A stretch of DNA of 64,000 nt from CAYUMU01 sp964445985 (GTDB lineage: Bacteria > Planctomycetota > Planctomycetia > Pirellulales > S012-138): assembly GCA_964445985.1 (NCBI GenBank), contig CAYUMU010000004.1:98642-162641 (forward strand), read 5' to 3'. The notes below the pieces were generated by a model that searched no databases, was not told the origin of the DNA, and was given only the letters and a program-made list of their open reading frames with translations. Below, one piece after another: positions 7,425-16,564 of the stretch. Position 1 is the stretch's first letter. Every line of letters starts with the position of its first letter. The position numbers were made by a program, and so were the translations under genes.

Positions 7425-9458
7425 TCAGGGATCTCCGCCCACCTTGCCTCCGAGGCCGTTACCTCGTTTGCTGGGGCGGCCTTCTTCGTCTTCTTTCTTT
7501 TTGTTTTCGTCGGGCGTTTCTGGTTTGGCAATCTTGGTGGCGAGGTCTTTCAGACGGGTCTGGGCCTCCACGAAATCGGTCTGTTGGTCGGCCAGAGGGC
7601 CGCGCACCGCGAGTCGGCCGCTTTCGTCGAGCACCAGCACGCCGCTGGGTTCTTCGACCCGATTGGTGGGCGAGCCGGGCACTTTATCGCCGCCGCGCAT
7701 GTCGAGCAGGATCTCGTTGGAGTTGAACACGGCCTTATCGGCCACGGTCACGCTGCCATCGACGGGGTTGGGCTTCAGGGGGCCGACCTCGGTTTTGTCT
7801 TTGCCGACGATTTTTTTCACCACGGTAAAGTTGAGCAGCGTGCCGCGTTCGATGCCGGGGAATTCGTAGGCGATGGTGGCCCCCGTTTCGGCATCGCGAT
7901 TGCGAATGATGACCGAAGCCGAAGCGTCGGAGATGCCGACCGAGGGTTTCACCGGCCCGGCCAGAACCTCGCTGTAACCGCTGACGGCCACCACGGGGCT
8001 GGGGTCGCTATCGGGCGAGAGCACGAATTGGCTCTTGCCCAACTCAGCGTTTTGCAAATATCGCTCGGGCAACTCAAAGTTGGGGTTGCGCAAAACCAGC
8101 CGCACGCGGTAACGATAGCGGTGGTTCAACTGGATTTGAAAATCGAAGAAGCGGAAGAGGATATCGGGGATTTCGTCGCCAGGGAGTTGGTTACGAAGCC
8201 CGCCCGGCATGCCTTCCAGATCGGGATTCATGCGCTGGCCCGCGAAGGCCCCGCCCGGCATTCTGGCGCCCGGCAGTTGCTGGGCCACGAACTGCTGGCG
8301 ATTGCGAACATGGTTGGCGCCGCGATCAAAGGCGGCCCCCCCCTGCGGGTTCTGGAAGGGGTTCGCTGGCGGATTCGCGAAGGGATTGCCACCCGCGGGC
8401 TTCGGCGCCGGTTCGGCTTCGCCTGGCACCTGGCCGGGAACGCCCAACAGGGCTTCGGGGTCGATCTTCTTGATGGTTTTCGAGGTGACCTCCGTGCTCC
8501 AATCTTCCAGCAACCGCGGCGGCAGCGGGAAGGTAAAGCCCTCCCAAGGCACGGCGGCACCGTCGGGATTCAGTGCCAGCCGGCGGACATGTCGCAGGTC
8601 CACGATTTCGGGGGCTTCCAGCGCCCAGTCCTTGGCCTCCAGCAAATTGGCCTGGATCAACGACTGGTCGGACGCATTGACGGCGGTCCACTTGGGATTG
8701 GCTTCGTCGTCGGTAACGTCGGCCCGTTCAATCAAGAACGACACATAGCTGGGTGAATCGCGATCGGGATCGTTGAAGCGGCTATTGCGGAAGGCCTTGC
8801 GATACATTTCGACCTGTTCTTTGACCGGCACGCGGCCAACCACCACGATGGCCATTTTGCCCTTGGGGATGGAACCGATGGGCGCTTGCACGCCGCCACC
8901 CTGGGCCAGGCCGACCATTCCCCCGGGGATCCGTCCGAGACGAACTCCCGATCCGGGATCTTCCACATTTCCGCCCAGCCCTCGCGGCCGCGTACCCGGC
9001 GCTCCGCCACCTGGCGCCCCTGGCGCTCCGGTTACAGCCGCGGGCGGCACCATGGCCAGGCTCATGCGGACGAATCGGGCATTGATATCCGCTAACGACG
9101 CCAACTCGGGCTGACCGCGTTTTTCGCCGAGACCGGTGCCGCCATCGAAATTGAGCGGGGTAATAAATATGAAAGGATCGGGATGGATGGGTTGGTTGGC
9201 CACTTTGACCTTTTCGGCAAAGTCCTCGGCCGGAAACTGTTTGCGGAAGCCGTCGTCGGGCTTGGCGTTTTGAATTTGGGTGAGCTTGTCTTTGGCCGTT
9301 TGCTCGAGTGTCTCGGGCCGTTTTTCATAAGTGGGATGCGTGATCGCTCCATACACGGCCCAACCCAAGCCGAGGACGAACAGGCCAAAGGCCAGTTTTT
9401 CGCCATGTTCGACCAAAGGGTTTTGCTTTTGTTTGGAACGTCGGGGCCGAGCAGCCAT
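7425..9458 (-). CDS. Membrane-anchored protein of the pilus-assembly operon, unknown function
   Basis: This 677-residue protein has one N-terminal membrane span (GEKLAFGLFVLGLGWAVYGA, about residues 19-38) after a basic head, and the rest is predicted to lie outside. Two regions are rich in Pro, Gly and Asn (near GTRPRGLGG and PFANPPANPFQNP). The C-terminal third has beta-rich sequence and an acidic/Lys-rich tail. No catalytic motif is seen. It is the last gene of a minus-strand operon whose first gene is a PilM-PilN fusion, so a PilO/PilP-like structural role in a type IV pilus or type II secretion-like platform is inferred from position and single-span topology. The start has a good GGAG ribosome-binding site. 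Confidence 0.75.
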   Translation of the reverse strand: MAARPRRSKQKQNPLVEHGEKLAFGLFVLGLGWAVYGAITHPTYEKRPETLEQTAKDKLTQIQNAKPDDGFRKQFPAEDFAEKVKVANQPIHPDPFIFITPLNFDGGTGLGEKRGQPELASLADINARFVRMSLAMVPPAAVTGAPGAPGGGAPGTRPRGLGGNVEDPGSGVRLGRIPGGMVGLAQGGGVQAPIGSIPKGKMAIVVVGRVPVKEQVEMYRKAFRNSRFNDPDRDSPSYVSFLIERADVTDDEANPKWTAVNASDQSLIQANLLEAKDWALEAPEIVDLRHVRRLALNPDGAAVPWEGFTFPLPPRLLEDWSTEVTSKTIKKIDPEALLGVPGQVPGEAEPAPKPAGGNPFANPPANPFQNPQGGAAFDRGANHVRNRQQFVAQQLPGARMPGGAFAGQRMNPDLEGMPGGLRNQLPGDEIPDILFRFFDFQIQLNHRYRYRVRLVLRNPNFELPERYLQNAELGKSQFVLSPDSDPSPVVAVSGYSEVLAGPVKPSVGISDASASVIIRNRDAETGATIAYEFPGIERGTLLNFTVVKKIVGKDKTEVGPLKPNPVDGSVTVADKAVFNSNEILLDMRGGDKVPGSPTNRVEEPSGVLVLDESGRLAVRGPLADQQTDFVEAQTRLKDLATKIAKPETPDENKKKEDEEGRPSKRGNGLGGKVGGDP

Positions 9459-9571
9459 CGTTCGTTCTCCTGCCAGGGAGGAAGTGGGGAGTCTTGCCTG
9501 TTCCGTAACTCAAAGTCTCGTTCTCTGTCTACCTGCTTGCCGCGGAGGGTCCGCGGTTGTGAGGCCGGCGA

Positions 9572-11014
9572 TCAAGGGGCCGGTTCGGGGACTGCCGCGG
9601 GCGGCGGTTCCGCGGCTTCGACGGTTGCCGGAGCCGGGGGTTCCTCGCCTGTTGCTTCGCCATCGCCGGCCGCGGCCGTGCCGGTGCCAATGAGCTTCTG
9701 ATCGGGGCGATTGAACAGATAAATCAGTCCGCGAATTTCGACCACCATGTCGTGCGAGCCCAGTTCTACTTCGGCATCGAGTTGGGTGCGGTTGGCGCTG
9801 GCCGTATCGCGGCCGCTCTGGCGATTGCCGCCTATCATCGAGACCGATTCATCCCGGTGCGCGCCCGCGCTGACCACGCCCACGCCGCCCACGGCCGTGA
9901 CGTTCACTTGCCGCACTTCCAAGGGCAGCGGCGAGTTGGCGCACAGGGCGAGCAGATCGGGGATCTTGCGATGGTCCATCACCAGGCTCATCGAAACCGG
10001 CAGCATGCGAAATTCGGCAAACGGCGGGGAGAGTTTCTGATCGACCACTGGGTAACCAAAGGCATCGACAAACCGGAGTTTGCCATCGGGGGCATTGAGT
10101 CCGTTCTCGCTGACCGCGCGTTCGCCGCGCGCCGCGCCGGTTTGCCCTCCCTGGGCCGGAACTTCCCCAGATTCATCGGGGGTCGCGCCTTCGGCGACGG
10201 GCTTGGCGGCCGTGACCGGCAGCGGTTCGGCGTCGGCGCCGACCTGCAGGGATTGGATTTTCTTGATGTTCGCCTGGTGGTGTTCCGAGGCTTCGGCGTT
10301 GAGGGGGTTCAAAATGTTTTCGATGAGAGCCCGATAGATGTTCAAGGTTTCTTGGGTGTAGATCATCTGATCGTGCGTGGGCGGGGTGGACCAGCCGCCG
10401 CCGAGCTTTTGTTCGAGCGTGCCTCGTTCGTCGGGCGACCAGGCCAGCAAGCCCGAGTAGGCGCCGCCCGTGGGACCGCGTCCTTCCACGTTGCCCGTTC
10501 GCAGCGGCGTGCCCATGGGACCAGGATCGCTGCCGCCCCCCGGCGTGGCGGGGGTTCGCAGTCCGCCTTTGATACTTTCATAAACGCGAGGGAATTCCTC
10601 GCGAATTCGGTTCAAGTAGGCCTGACGAACCGAGGCCGGGATTTCCTTGCCTTCTTTGATGGCCGTTTCGATCTGGTCGATGTAATTGGCGGGAAGCCAA
10701 TCGGGCCAGGTATCGACGAGCGTTTTTTGGGCGTTGTAGCGCATTTCCCAGCCATTATAAACGTGCTGGCTATTCACTTTCTGCACGCCATCGACCACGT
10801 CTTTGAACTTATCGTTGAGGTGGTTGGCGGGCCGCACGCCAGCGACGCGGGAATGCATTTGTTCGCGCGCGCCGCGTTCGGTTTCGGTCATTCCCCGCAC
10901 ATTGGAAACGCCGTAGAACCAGAGCCCCAATGGAAGCAGCACGCCTGCCACGCCGAGCACAATCCAGAAGTGGTGCTTCTTCATCAACTCAGGTGTTGTC
11001 AGTTTTTGTGTCAT
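9572..11014 (-). CDS. Membrane-anchored protein of the pilus-assembly operon, PilO-like by position
   Basis: This 480-residue protein has a basic cytoplasmic head, one membrane span (FWIVLGVAGVLLPLGLWFYG, about residues 12-31) and a long outer domain. A helical stretch follows the span, then a variable linker, and the tail is rich in Pro, Ala and Glu (EEPPAPATVEAAEPPPAAVP). The section FRMLPVSMSLVMDHRKIPDL, followed by LPLEVRQVNVTAV, resembles the ferredoxin-like fold region of PilO/GspM-type proteins, but this is a weak reading. It sits between the PilM-PilN fusion and the 677-residue protein on the same strand with about 80 and 110 bases between genes, consistent with one transcript. Confidence 0.75.
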   Translation of the reverse strand: MTQKLTTPELMKKHHFWIVLGVAGVLLPLGLWFYGVSNVRGMTETERGAREQMHSRVAGVRPANHLNDKFKDVVDGVQKVNSQHVYNGWEMRYNAQKTLVDTWPDWLPANYIDQIETAIKEGKEIPASVRQAYLNRIREEFPRVYESIKGGLRTPATPGGGSDPGPMGTPLRTGNVEGRGPTGGAYSGLLAWSPDERGTLEQKLGGGWSTPPTHDQMIYTQETLNIYRALIENILNPLNAEASEHHQANIKKIQSLQVGADAEPLPVTAAKPVAEGATPDESGEVPAQGGQTGAARGERAVSENGLNAPDGKLRFVDAFGYPVVDQKLSPPFAEFRMLPVSMSLVMDHRKIPDLLALCANSPLPLEVRQVNVTAVGGVGVVSAGAHRDESVSMIGGNRQSGRDTASANRTQLDAEVELGSHDMVVEIRGLIYLFNRPDQKLIGTGTAAAGDGEATGEEPPAPATVEAAEPPPAAVPEPAP

Positions 11015-11092
11015 CGGTTTCTTTCGTGCTAACCGTTCCGCGCGCCGCGGAAATGTTTGATGCGTTGAAATTCCCTCCGCGGATTACCCGCG

Positions 11093-13282
11093 TTAAGGAT
11101 CTCCCGCCACATCGCTGCCGCCGGGCTGCCCATCGGGGTTCACGGGACTTTCACCTTCTTTGGTGGGCTGGTTGCGTTTGCTGGGCGGTGTTTGCTTCCA
11201 GGTGAACTCCACCAGGAACTCGAAGATGGGTTTGGTGAGCGTGGAGGTTACGTTGGCCGCCAGGGGGTTGGAAGCATCGCTGAGAGGGTTGGGCGCCTGG
11301 TGGTCCCAGTCGACGATCCGCGGCTGGATGATGATCGGGTGCTCGATCCCCAATTGCTTGAGGGTGATCTCCACCGGTTGCTCCTCGCCCGGCGGAGTCA
11401 AGGTGATCGACTTTTCGCGGAGATTTTTGATAAGCGTGCGGAGCAGGTACTCAGCGCCGGTTCGTTCCGGGTGGTCTTTATCGTTGTGGTAGTGGTAGCC
11501 GCGGAGTTTGATGACCCAGCCGGTGGGAATTTCCGCGCTATTCTCGCCCTCCGCGGCGCTGGACTCGGCCGGGGGTTCTTGAGGGGGCGCGCCGTAGGGC
11601 TGCCCGGTGTTGGGGTCGATGGCGTTGGGATCGACGGGTTGGTTGGACTTGCTTTCTTGTGATTCGATCCACCGCTTGTTTTCCGCCATCCACTTGGACA
11701 GATCACGGGGCGAGGTCTCGATTTGCTGGATATAGATGCGATGGTCGAGCCGTAGCGATTCGTTCACGCTGGCGCCGGGACCGCCGAGCAGGGCGACCAG
11801 CGGCGAAAAGCGCTGGGCCACCTTTTCATCTTCCGTGGGGTTGGCTTGGGCGGGCAGGCATTCATCGACGGCCTTGAACAATTCCAACCACACCAGCCGG
11901 CCTTCGATATTGGGCACCAGGTGGTGCCCCACCTGGTTGGTCTTGGCGAGCTTTTGCTTGGATTCCTCGAAGGCGGCGGAATAGCCAGACGAGGTTGTAA
12001 TGAGGTTGTTGGCCACCCTTTCGGCCGCCAGCACTTCGGGCGTGGGTCGAACGGAGTTGTACTCCTTCCAATTGCCCGCCACGTTGGCCGTGAGGGCCAC
12101 CAGCAGCGCGGCCGCCGCGCCCACCGCCCAGGGCTTTTTAGCCCGAATCATGCGATCTTTGACGATTTCGGGCGGGATCAGGTTGGTGCTCACGCGAGCG
12201 TCGGTGAGCTCTTGCAAGCAGAGCCCGTAGCACACGCCGAAGGTCAGCACGTTTTCCTGGAAAACGGGGGCATCGACGACGCCTTCGCCCGAGAGGGCCT
12301 TGAAGTTCTCGAGCCGCTGCACGGTGAGATTGAGGTTTTGCGACAGGTAGCGAACCAGGCCCGGCAGCTTGACGGCGTTGCCCAGGGCAATGGCCCGGCC
12401 AACTTTGGCCTTCTTGTCGATATTGGCGAAGAAGTTCAGCGACCGCTGGATTTCGGTGACCAGATCGTTGAACACCGGCCGCATCGCCTGAAAGATGGCT
12501 TTGGGATTATCGGCGTTGGAGGCATTGCGCTTGATGTGCTCGGCCTTGGCCGTGGTTTGTTTTAGTTCTTTGGTGAGGGCCCGGGTGAACTGGTTGCCGC
12601 CGATCGGCACGCTCCGCTGCCACACGCGATAGCCGTTGGTGATGACCAGGTCGGTGTTGTAGGTGCCCATCGAAATGATCAGCACCGACTCGGGCGGGTT
12701 GTCGGGGTCGTAATCTTCGGGGGCCGGGGTGTCTTGCAGTTGATCGAACGAGACCCAGTTGTAGAGGGCCAGCGGCGTGAGTTGCACCACGTCGATCTCG
12801 ATATCGGCGGCATCGAACGGCCGCAGGTCCTTGGCCACCTGCTCGCGCTTCATGGCGAACAGGCCAACCTCCGATTCGAGCACGAAGCCGTCTTCTTCGC
12901 TGCCGCCCGCCATTTGCTGGTAATCCCAGATCACGTCGTCCAGATCGAACGGGATTTGCTGCCGGGCTTCGAACCGCACAATGTCGGGAATTTTTTTCGA
13001 CTCGACCGGCGGCAATTTGACGAACCGCGCCAGCCCCTTGTGGCCAGGCACCGAAATCACCACCCGGTCGCCCTTAACCTGGTTCCGCGAGAGGAACTGC
13101 TTGAGATAGTCGCCGACCACGGCGGGGTCGTTGACTTCTTCTTGGGTGAGAATCCGGTCGTATTCGATGTAATCGAACGCGTCGGCAATCAGCTTGTCGT
13201 CTTCGGTGTGGCGCGTGCAGCGCAGCGCCTTCAAGCCGCAATGGCCAATATCGATTCCCCAAACGCCCTGGGCTTTCGCCAT
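11093..13282 (-). CDS. pilM: Type IV pilus assembly PilM-PilN fusion protein
   Basis: The ATG at 13282 has a good ribosome-binding site (GGAGAGA); a further open 66 bases upstream look non-coding. Of 729 residues, 1-365 form the actin-like PilM ATPase, with GIDIGHCGLKAL at the N-terminus as phosphate-1 loop, RFEARQQIPFDLDDVIWDYQ, SMGTYNTDLVI as the second phosphate loop and IALGNAVKLPGL as the adenosine loop. At residue 366 the sequence STNLIPPEIVKDR begins. This is the hallmark PilN N-terminal peptide (normally the site PilM binds), and it is followed at once by a membrane span at about 384-401 and a long extracytoplasmic domain. The cytoplasmic ATPase and the inner-membrane PilN-like partner are therefore joined in one chain. 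It heads the three-gene pilus operon. Confidence 0.88.
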   Translation of the reverse strand: MAKAQGVWGIDIGHCGLKALRCTRHTEDDKLIADAFDYIEYDRILTQEEVNDPAVVGDYLKQFLSRNQVKGDRVVISVPGHKGLARFVKLPPVESKKIPDIVRFEARQQIPFDLDDVIWDYQQMAGGSEEDGFVLESEVGLFAMKREQVAKDLRPFDAADIEIDVVQLTPLALYNWVSFDQLQDTPAPEDYDPDNPPESVLIISMGTYNTDLVITNGYRVWQRSVPIGGNQFTRALTKELKQTTAKAEHIKRNASNADNPKAIFQAMRPVFNDLVTEIQRSLNFFANIDKKAKVGRAIALGNAVKLPGLVRYLSQNLNLTVQRLENFKALSGEGVVDAPVFQENVLTFGVCYGLCLQELTDARVSTNLIPPEIVKDRMIRAKKPWAVGAAAALLVALTANVAGNWKEYNSVRPTPEVLAAERVANNLITTSSGYSAAFEESKQKLAKTNQVGHHLVPNIEGRLVWLELFKAVDECLPAQANPTEDEKVAQRFSPLVALLGGPGASVNESLRLDHRIYIQQIETSPRDLSKWMAENKRWIESQESKSNQPVDPNAIDPNTGQPYGAPPQEPPAESSAAEGENSAEIPTGWVIKLRGYHYHNDKDHPERTGAEYLLRTLIKNLREKSITLTPPGEEQPVEITLKQLGIEHPIIIQPRIVDWDHQAPNPLSDASNPLAANVTSTLTKPIFEFLVEFTWKQTPPSKRNQPTKEGESPVNPDGQPGGSDVAGDP

Positions 13283-13553
13283 AGCAAAATCTCTCCGTTC
13301 CAAATCCGATCGCTGCGCATGCAAGGGGGGTTGGGATGAGTGACGCATCCCCTTCCATGCAGCCCTTTAGATGTGCTGTTCCGAGGACGGAATCGTCCTG
13401 TCTTCCAATTTACTGGCAGCTTTGGAGGAAAGTCAACCAAATGCTGCGGGAAAGCGAGGGTTTAGCGGCATTGGGCAAGGGGGATGCCCTTCATGCGGCC
13501 CCCCCACCATCCCTCGTGGTTTCGCTCACCATCAGTAGGCAAAAAGCGCGCCG

Positions 13554-14554
13554 CTAATCTTCGGCGCCGCTTTCTTTCAATAGATGGGCCGTTTTTGCTA
13601 ACAATCGGTCCAAGCCCTGGCCGGTGACTGCCGAGATCAGCAGCACGTCTTGCCCGAGTTCGGTTGCTAGCAGGCCGCGCACCTCCTCCGCTTGGGGGAG
13701 GTCGGCCTTGGTGACGACCACGACCTCGGGCCGCTCGACCAGGGTGGGGTCGAACTGGCGTAGTTCGTCGCGAATGGCTCGATAGTTGGCGAGGGGTTCG
13801 CTGCCATCGACGGGGGCCGGCTCCACCAGGTGGATGAGAATTCCCGCTCGTTGCACGTGCCGAAGGAATTCGTGCCCCAGGCCAATGCCGGCGTGGGCGC
13901 CTTCCACCAGGCCGGGAATATCGGCCATGATAAAGGCGTCGTCGTACCCCAACTGCACGCGGCCCAGGTTGGGATATTTGGTGGTGAAAGGGTAGTCGGC
14001 GATCTCGGGCCGGGCGCGCGAAACCCGGCTGAGCAGCGTGCTCTTGCCGGCGTTGGGAAGGCCCACCAAGCCCACGTCGGCGATGACCTTGAGTTCGAGC
14101 ATCAGGGCCCGGCGCTCGCCTTCCTCGCCGGGGGTGTGCTCGCGCGGGGCGCGGTGGGTGGACGACTTGAACCGGGTATTGCCTTTGCCGCCGCTGCCGC
14201 CTTGCGCCACGGTGACCTGATCGCCGGCCGCCGCAGGTCTTTCATGATGAACCCGGCTTTGGCGTCGCGGATGACCGTGCCTGGCGGCACGAGCAGAATC
14301 ACGTCTTCGGCATCCCGACCGTGGCAGTTGGAGCCTTGGCCCGGCTGGCCGTTGCGGGCATTCCACCGCCGCTTTTGCGTGAGCGGGGCGAGGCTGTTGA
14401 CGCCTTCTTGAGCCCGCAGAATAACGCTGCCGCCCCGGCCGCCGTCGCCGCCATCGGGGCCGCCCTTGGGCACGTATTTTTCCCGACGAAAGCTCATGCA
14501 GCCATCGCCGCCGCGGCCGGCCTCGACATCGATTTCAACGCGATCGACAAACAT
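13554..14554 (-). CDS. obgE: GTPase ObgE/CgtA, reading frame broken by an apparent 1-nt deletion
   Basis: Two overlapping frames together make one normal Obg protein involved in late 50S ribosome assembly. Frame one (from ATG 14554) encodes the glycine-rich Obg fold (MFVDRVEIDVEAGRGGDGC, then VPKGGPDGGDGGRGG) up to GTVIRDAKAGFIMKDL. Frame two resumes with AAGDQVTVAQGGSGGKGNTR and carries the G domain: GLPNAGKST (G1), DIPGLVEGAHAGIGLGHEFLRH (G3 and switch II) and VTKADLP (G4). The switch point is at about 14221-14236, in a GC-rich CGGCGGCCGGCG run, where one base appears to be missing. Because Obg is essential in bacteria, a sequencing or assembly error is more likely than a true pseudogene. 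It lies 22 bases after rpmA, the usual neighbour. Confidence 0.9.
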
Positions 14555-14575
14555 GACACCCGACGCGGGTTATCC

Positions 14576-14827
14576 TTAGGCTCGGGTGTCGGCAATGCTC
14601 ACGCGACGGCCGCCGCGATCGAACTTCACAAAGCCATCGATCAGGGCGAACAGGGTGAAGTCGTTACCCTGGCCCACACCGCGACCGGGGTGGAAGCTGT
14701 TGCCAACCTGGCGAACAATGATGTTGCCGGCCCGCACGGCTTCTCCGCCGTACTTTTTGACGCCGCGGCGCTGCGCGTTGGAATCGCGACCGTTGCGGCT
14801 GGAGCCTTGTCCCTTTTTATGTGCCAT
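14576..14827 (-). CDS. rpmA: 50S ribosomal protein L27
   Basis: The 83-residue product begins MAHKKGQGSSRNGRDSN, the nearly invariant L27 N-terminus that reaches the peptidyl-transferase centre. It contains GNIIVRQVGNSFHPGRGVGQG, the typical core of the family. The ATG at 14827 is preceded by GGGAG. A longer open frame continues upstream to 15136 but is not conserved. The downstream neighbour is obgE, as in most bacteria. The ribosomal protein L21 gene (rplU), which normally precedes rpmA, is not found in the 290 bases upstream or elsewhere in the window. Confidence 0.96.
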   Translation of the reverse strand: MAHKKGQGSSRNGRDSNAQRRGVKKYGGEAVRAGNIIVRQVGNSFHPGRGVGQGNDFTLFALIDGFVKFDRGGRRVSIADTRA

Positions 14828-15120
14828 TTGCGCTAAACTCCCAACATAATTACGGTTACGATGGCGCGCGAGCCACGGATCGTTTCGCCGCCTACCCCCC
14901 ACAACGCATTGTTTTTGGAGCTGAACGGCCAAGCGTTCAAACCCCACAGCAAGAGGGGGGGCGACAAACGGCGGAATGGGCCACGCGAGTCTATGTATCG
15001 GTTCTTCTTGGTGAGTAACCCCCCAGGCACAATGCAAGTAACCCCAGGGCACCCTGTGAGCAACAGCCCAGACGAATACCAACTTTGTTGGGGGCCTCTG
15101 CTGCCGGGAAGCCGTTAAAA
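14828..15120. other. Intergenic region without recognised gene
   Basis: The 293 bases between rpmA and the next minus-strand gene must hold the rpmA-obgE promoter. Short open frames here have no conserved look, and none resembles L21. Confidence 0.5.
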
Positions 15121-16011
15121 CTACATGTATCGCCACTCGTAGTCAAGCTTGTCGGGCATGCCGTAGCGAATTTCGGAGTCGTCTTCAAAAAACTCGTCGC
15201 CGGGGCGCCAGAAGTTGATTTGCAGCGTTTTGCGAAGGTATTTCCGTTTGCCGTCTTTGTTCTCCATTTTGTAGGCGTTGGTCAGGCCCTGAATGTAAAT
15301 GGAAAACTCGTCGGTTTCGGAATCCACGCTTTCGAACTGGCCCGTTTTGGGATTCACCATGGCAAAGGTGGCCACCCCCCACACGCTACGGTCCACGCCT
15401 TGTTCGGCTGGCGGGATGGGCTTGGCCGAAATGGTCACGCTGTCGTGGATTTTGCGGGCCGGGTCTTCCTTTTCGTTGATGGCTTTGACCACCACGGGAA
15501 TGACCATGTCGGGCACCCACTCGCGCGTTTTCGAGTCGTGCGAACGCAAGAACATGCGGGGAACAAAGGTCACGGGCTCGGGGCCGGGGTTCCGCACGTT
15601 GTACAGCAAATACCAGATCAGCTTGCGTTCCAGGCGTCCGTCGGGCGTGGGAATGTTGACCTCGATCATCCGCACAGGCTTGAACGTAAACTCCAGTCCC
15701 CACACCTTGTGCTCGTATCGCACATCTTTGGCCAGGTTGCGCGAAACGCCCTCCCGTTCGCCAAAATCGGGGTCTTTGGCCAGCAGGTCCACAATATCGT
15801 GCCGGCTGACCTGCTCTTTGGGGTCGTTGTCGGGGTAGATGGTTTGCAGCACGCCCGGCGCTAAAGCCCGAAAAGACTTGGGGGCCGTGGGCGATTGCGA
15901 GTTGGACTCTTGCCCTGGGCACGGCGAAATGCCAATGGCGCTGCCAAACAGCAACATCGGCAAGCCAAACAAAGCGGCAGTCCACACCGTGCGGAGTGAG
16001 CGTAAACGCAT
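15121..16011 (-). CDS. Secreted protein of unknown function, planctomycete type
   Basis: The 296-residue product starts with a signal peptide (MRLRSLRTVWTAALFGLPML, cleavage probably before the ESNSQSP stretch). The mature part has repeated beta-strand character, with segments such as LEFTFKPVRMIEVNIPTPDG, IWYLLYNVRNPG and FVPRMFLRSHDS that suggest an immunoglobulin-like or sandwich fold holding a conserved Trp/Tyr core. It ends in an acidic EFFEDDSEIRYGMPDK tail. No enzyme motif is visible. It is transcribed alone, with its promoter in the divergent 550-base gap to 16565. Confidence 0.72.
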   Translation of the reverse strand: MRLRSLRTVWTAALFGLPMLLFGSAIGISPCPGQESNSQSPTAPKSFRALAPGVLQTIYPDNDPKEQVSRHDIVDLLAKDPDFGEREGVSRNLAKDVRYEHKVWGLEFTFKPVRMIEVNIPTPDGRLERKLIWYLLYNVRNPGPEPVTFVPRMFLRSHDSKTREWVPDMVIPVVVKAINEKEDPARKIHDSVTISAKPIPPAEQGVDRSVWGVATFAMVNPKTGQFESVDSETDEFSIYIQGLTNAYKMENKDGKRKYLRKTLQINFWRPGDEFFEDDSEIRYGMPDKLDYEWRYM

Positions 16012-16564
16012 GGCAAAGGGGCTCGCAAAACGGGATTAGTTTCTTGCCACAACCCGCACGCCCGCGGCAGTCGCAGGGATAGAAAGTTGGCGGCAGATAA
16101 CGCAATGGGAACGCGGCGATTCATTTGGGCGAGGGAACACCCAGCTTTCGTGAGGCAAGCATCCGTGGAAAAGCAGGCAAAAGAACCAGCCTTATCGGGC
16201 TCTTCTCTTAACCAATAGCGCTCTCACGGCACAATCCTTCATTGACATTATAGTTGCCGCGGCTGGCGTTTGAAGTTTTGAGTTGTGGGAATTCTGTTCC
16301 GGCTGGTGTTTTGGGGAAGAAATTCGCCAGCGCCGACCTCAGCGTCCCCCGTTACTCCGTGCAATATGGGGAGAAATAGCGATTGTGCGGATGGCAGCGA
16401 TCATTTTGCTTGGGATGGCGGCGGTTGCGGGGTTAGGCTATTCCGCAACCCTTTTTCGAGGGTTCGCCGCCGGCCGGGGATGCGTCCGCTTCTTGCGACT
16501 GGCAGCTTTCCGTTGTTGCTACGCCCAGCGATCGCACGTTGAAAACAGGGGGGGAAAGAACGCC
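16012..16564. other. Divergent intergenic region
   Basis: This stretch separates two secreted-protein genes pointing away from each other and should carry both promoters. A TTGACA hexamer occurs near 16241, but no convincingly spaced -10 box follows. Open frames in it have no conserved features. Confidence 0.4.

Noticed and set aside
6798..8756. 652-codon plus-strand open frame
   Set aside because: It lies opposite the 677-residue pilus-operon gene and part of folC; its sequence is His/Gly/Val-rich in the way of an antisense shadow in GC-rich DNA, with no domain.
9752..11032. 426-codon plus-strand open frame
   Set aside because: Antisense shadow of the 480-residue pilus-operon protein; no conserved features.
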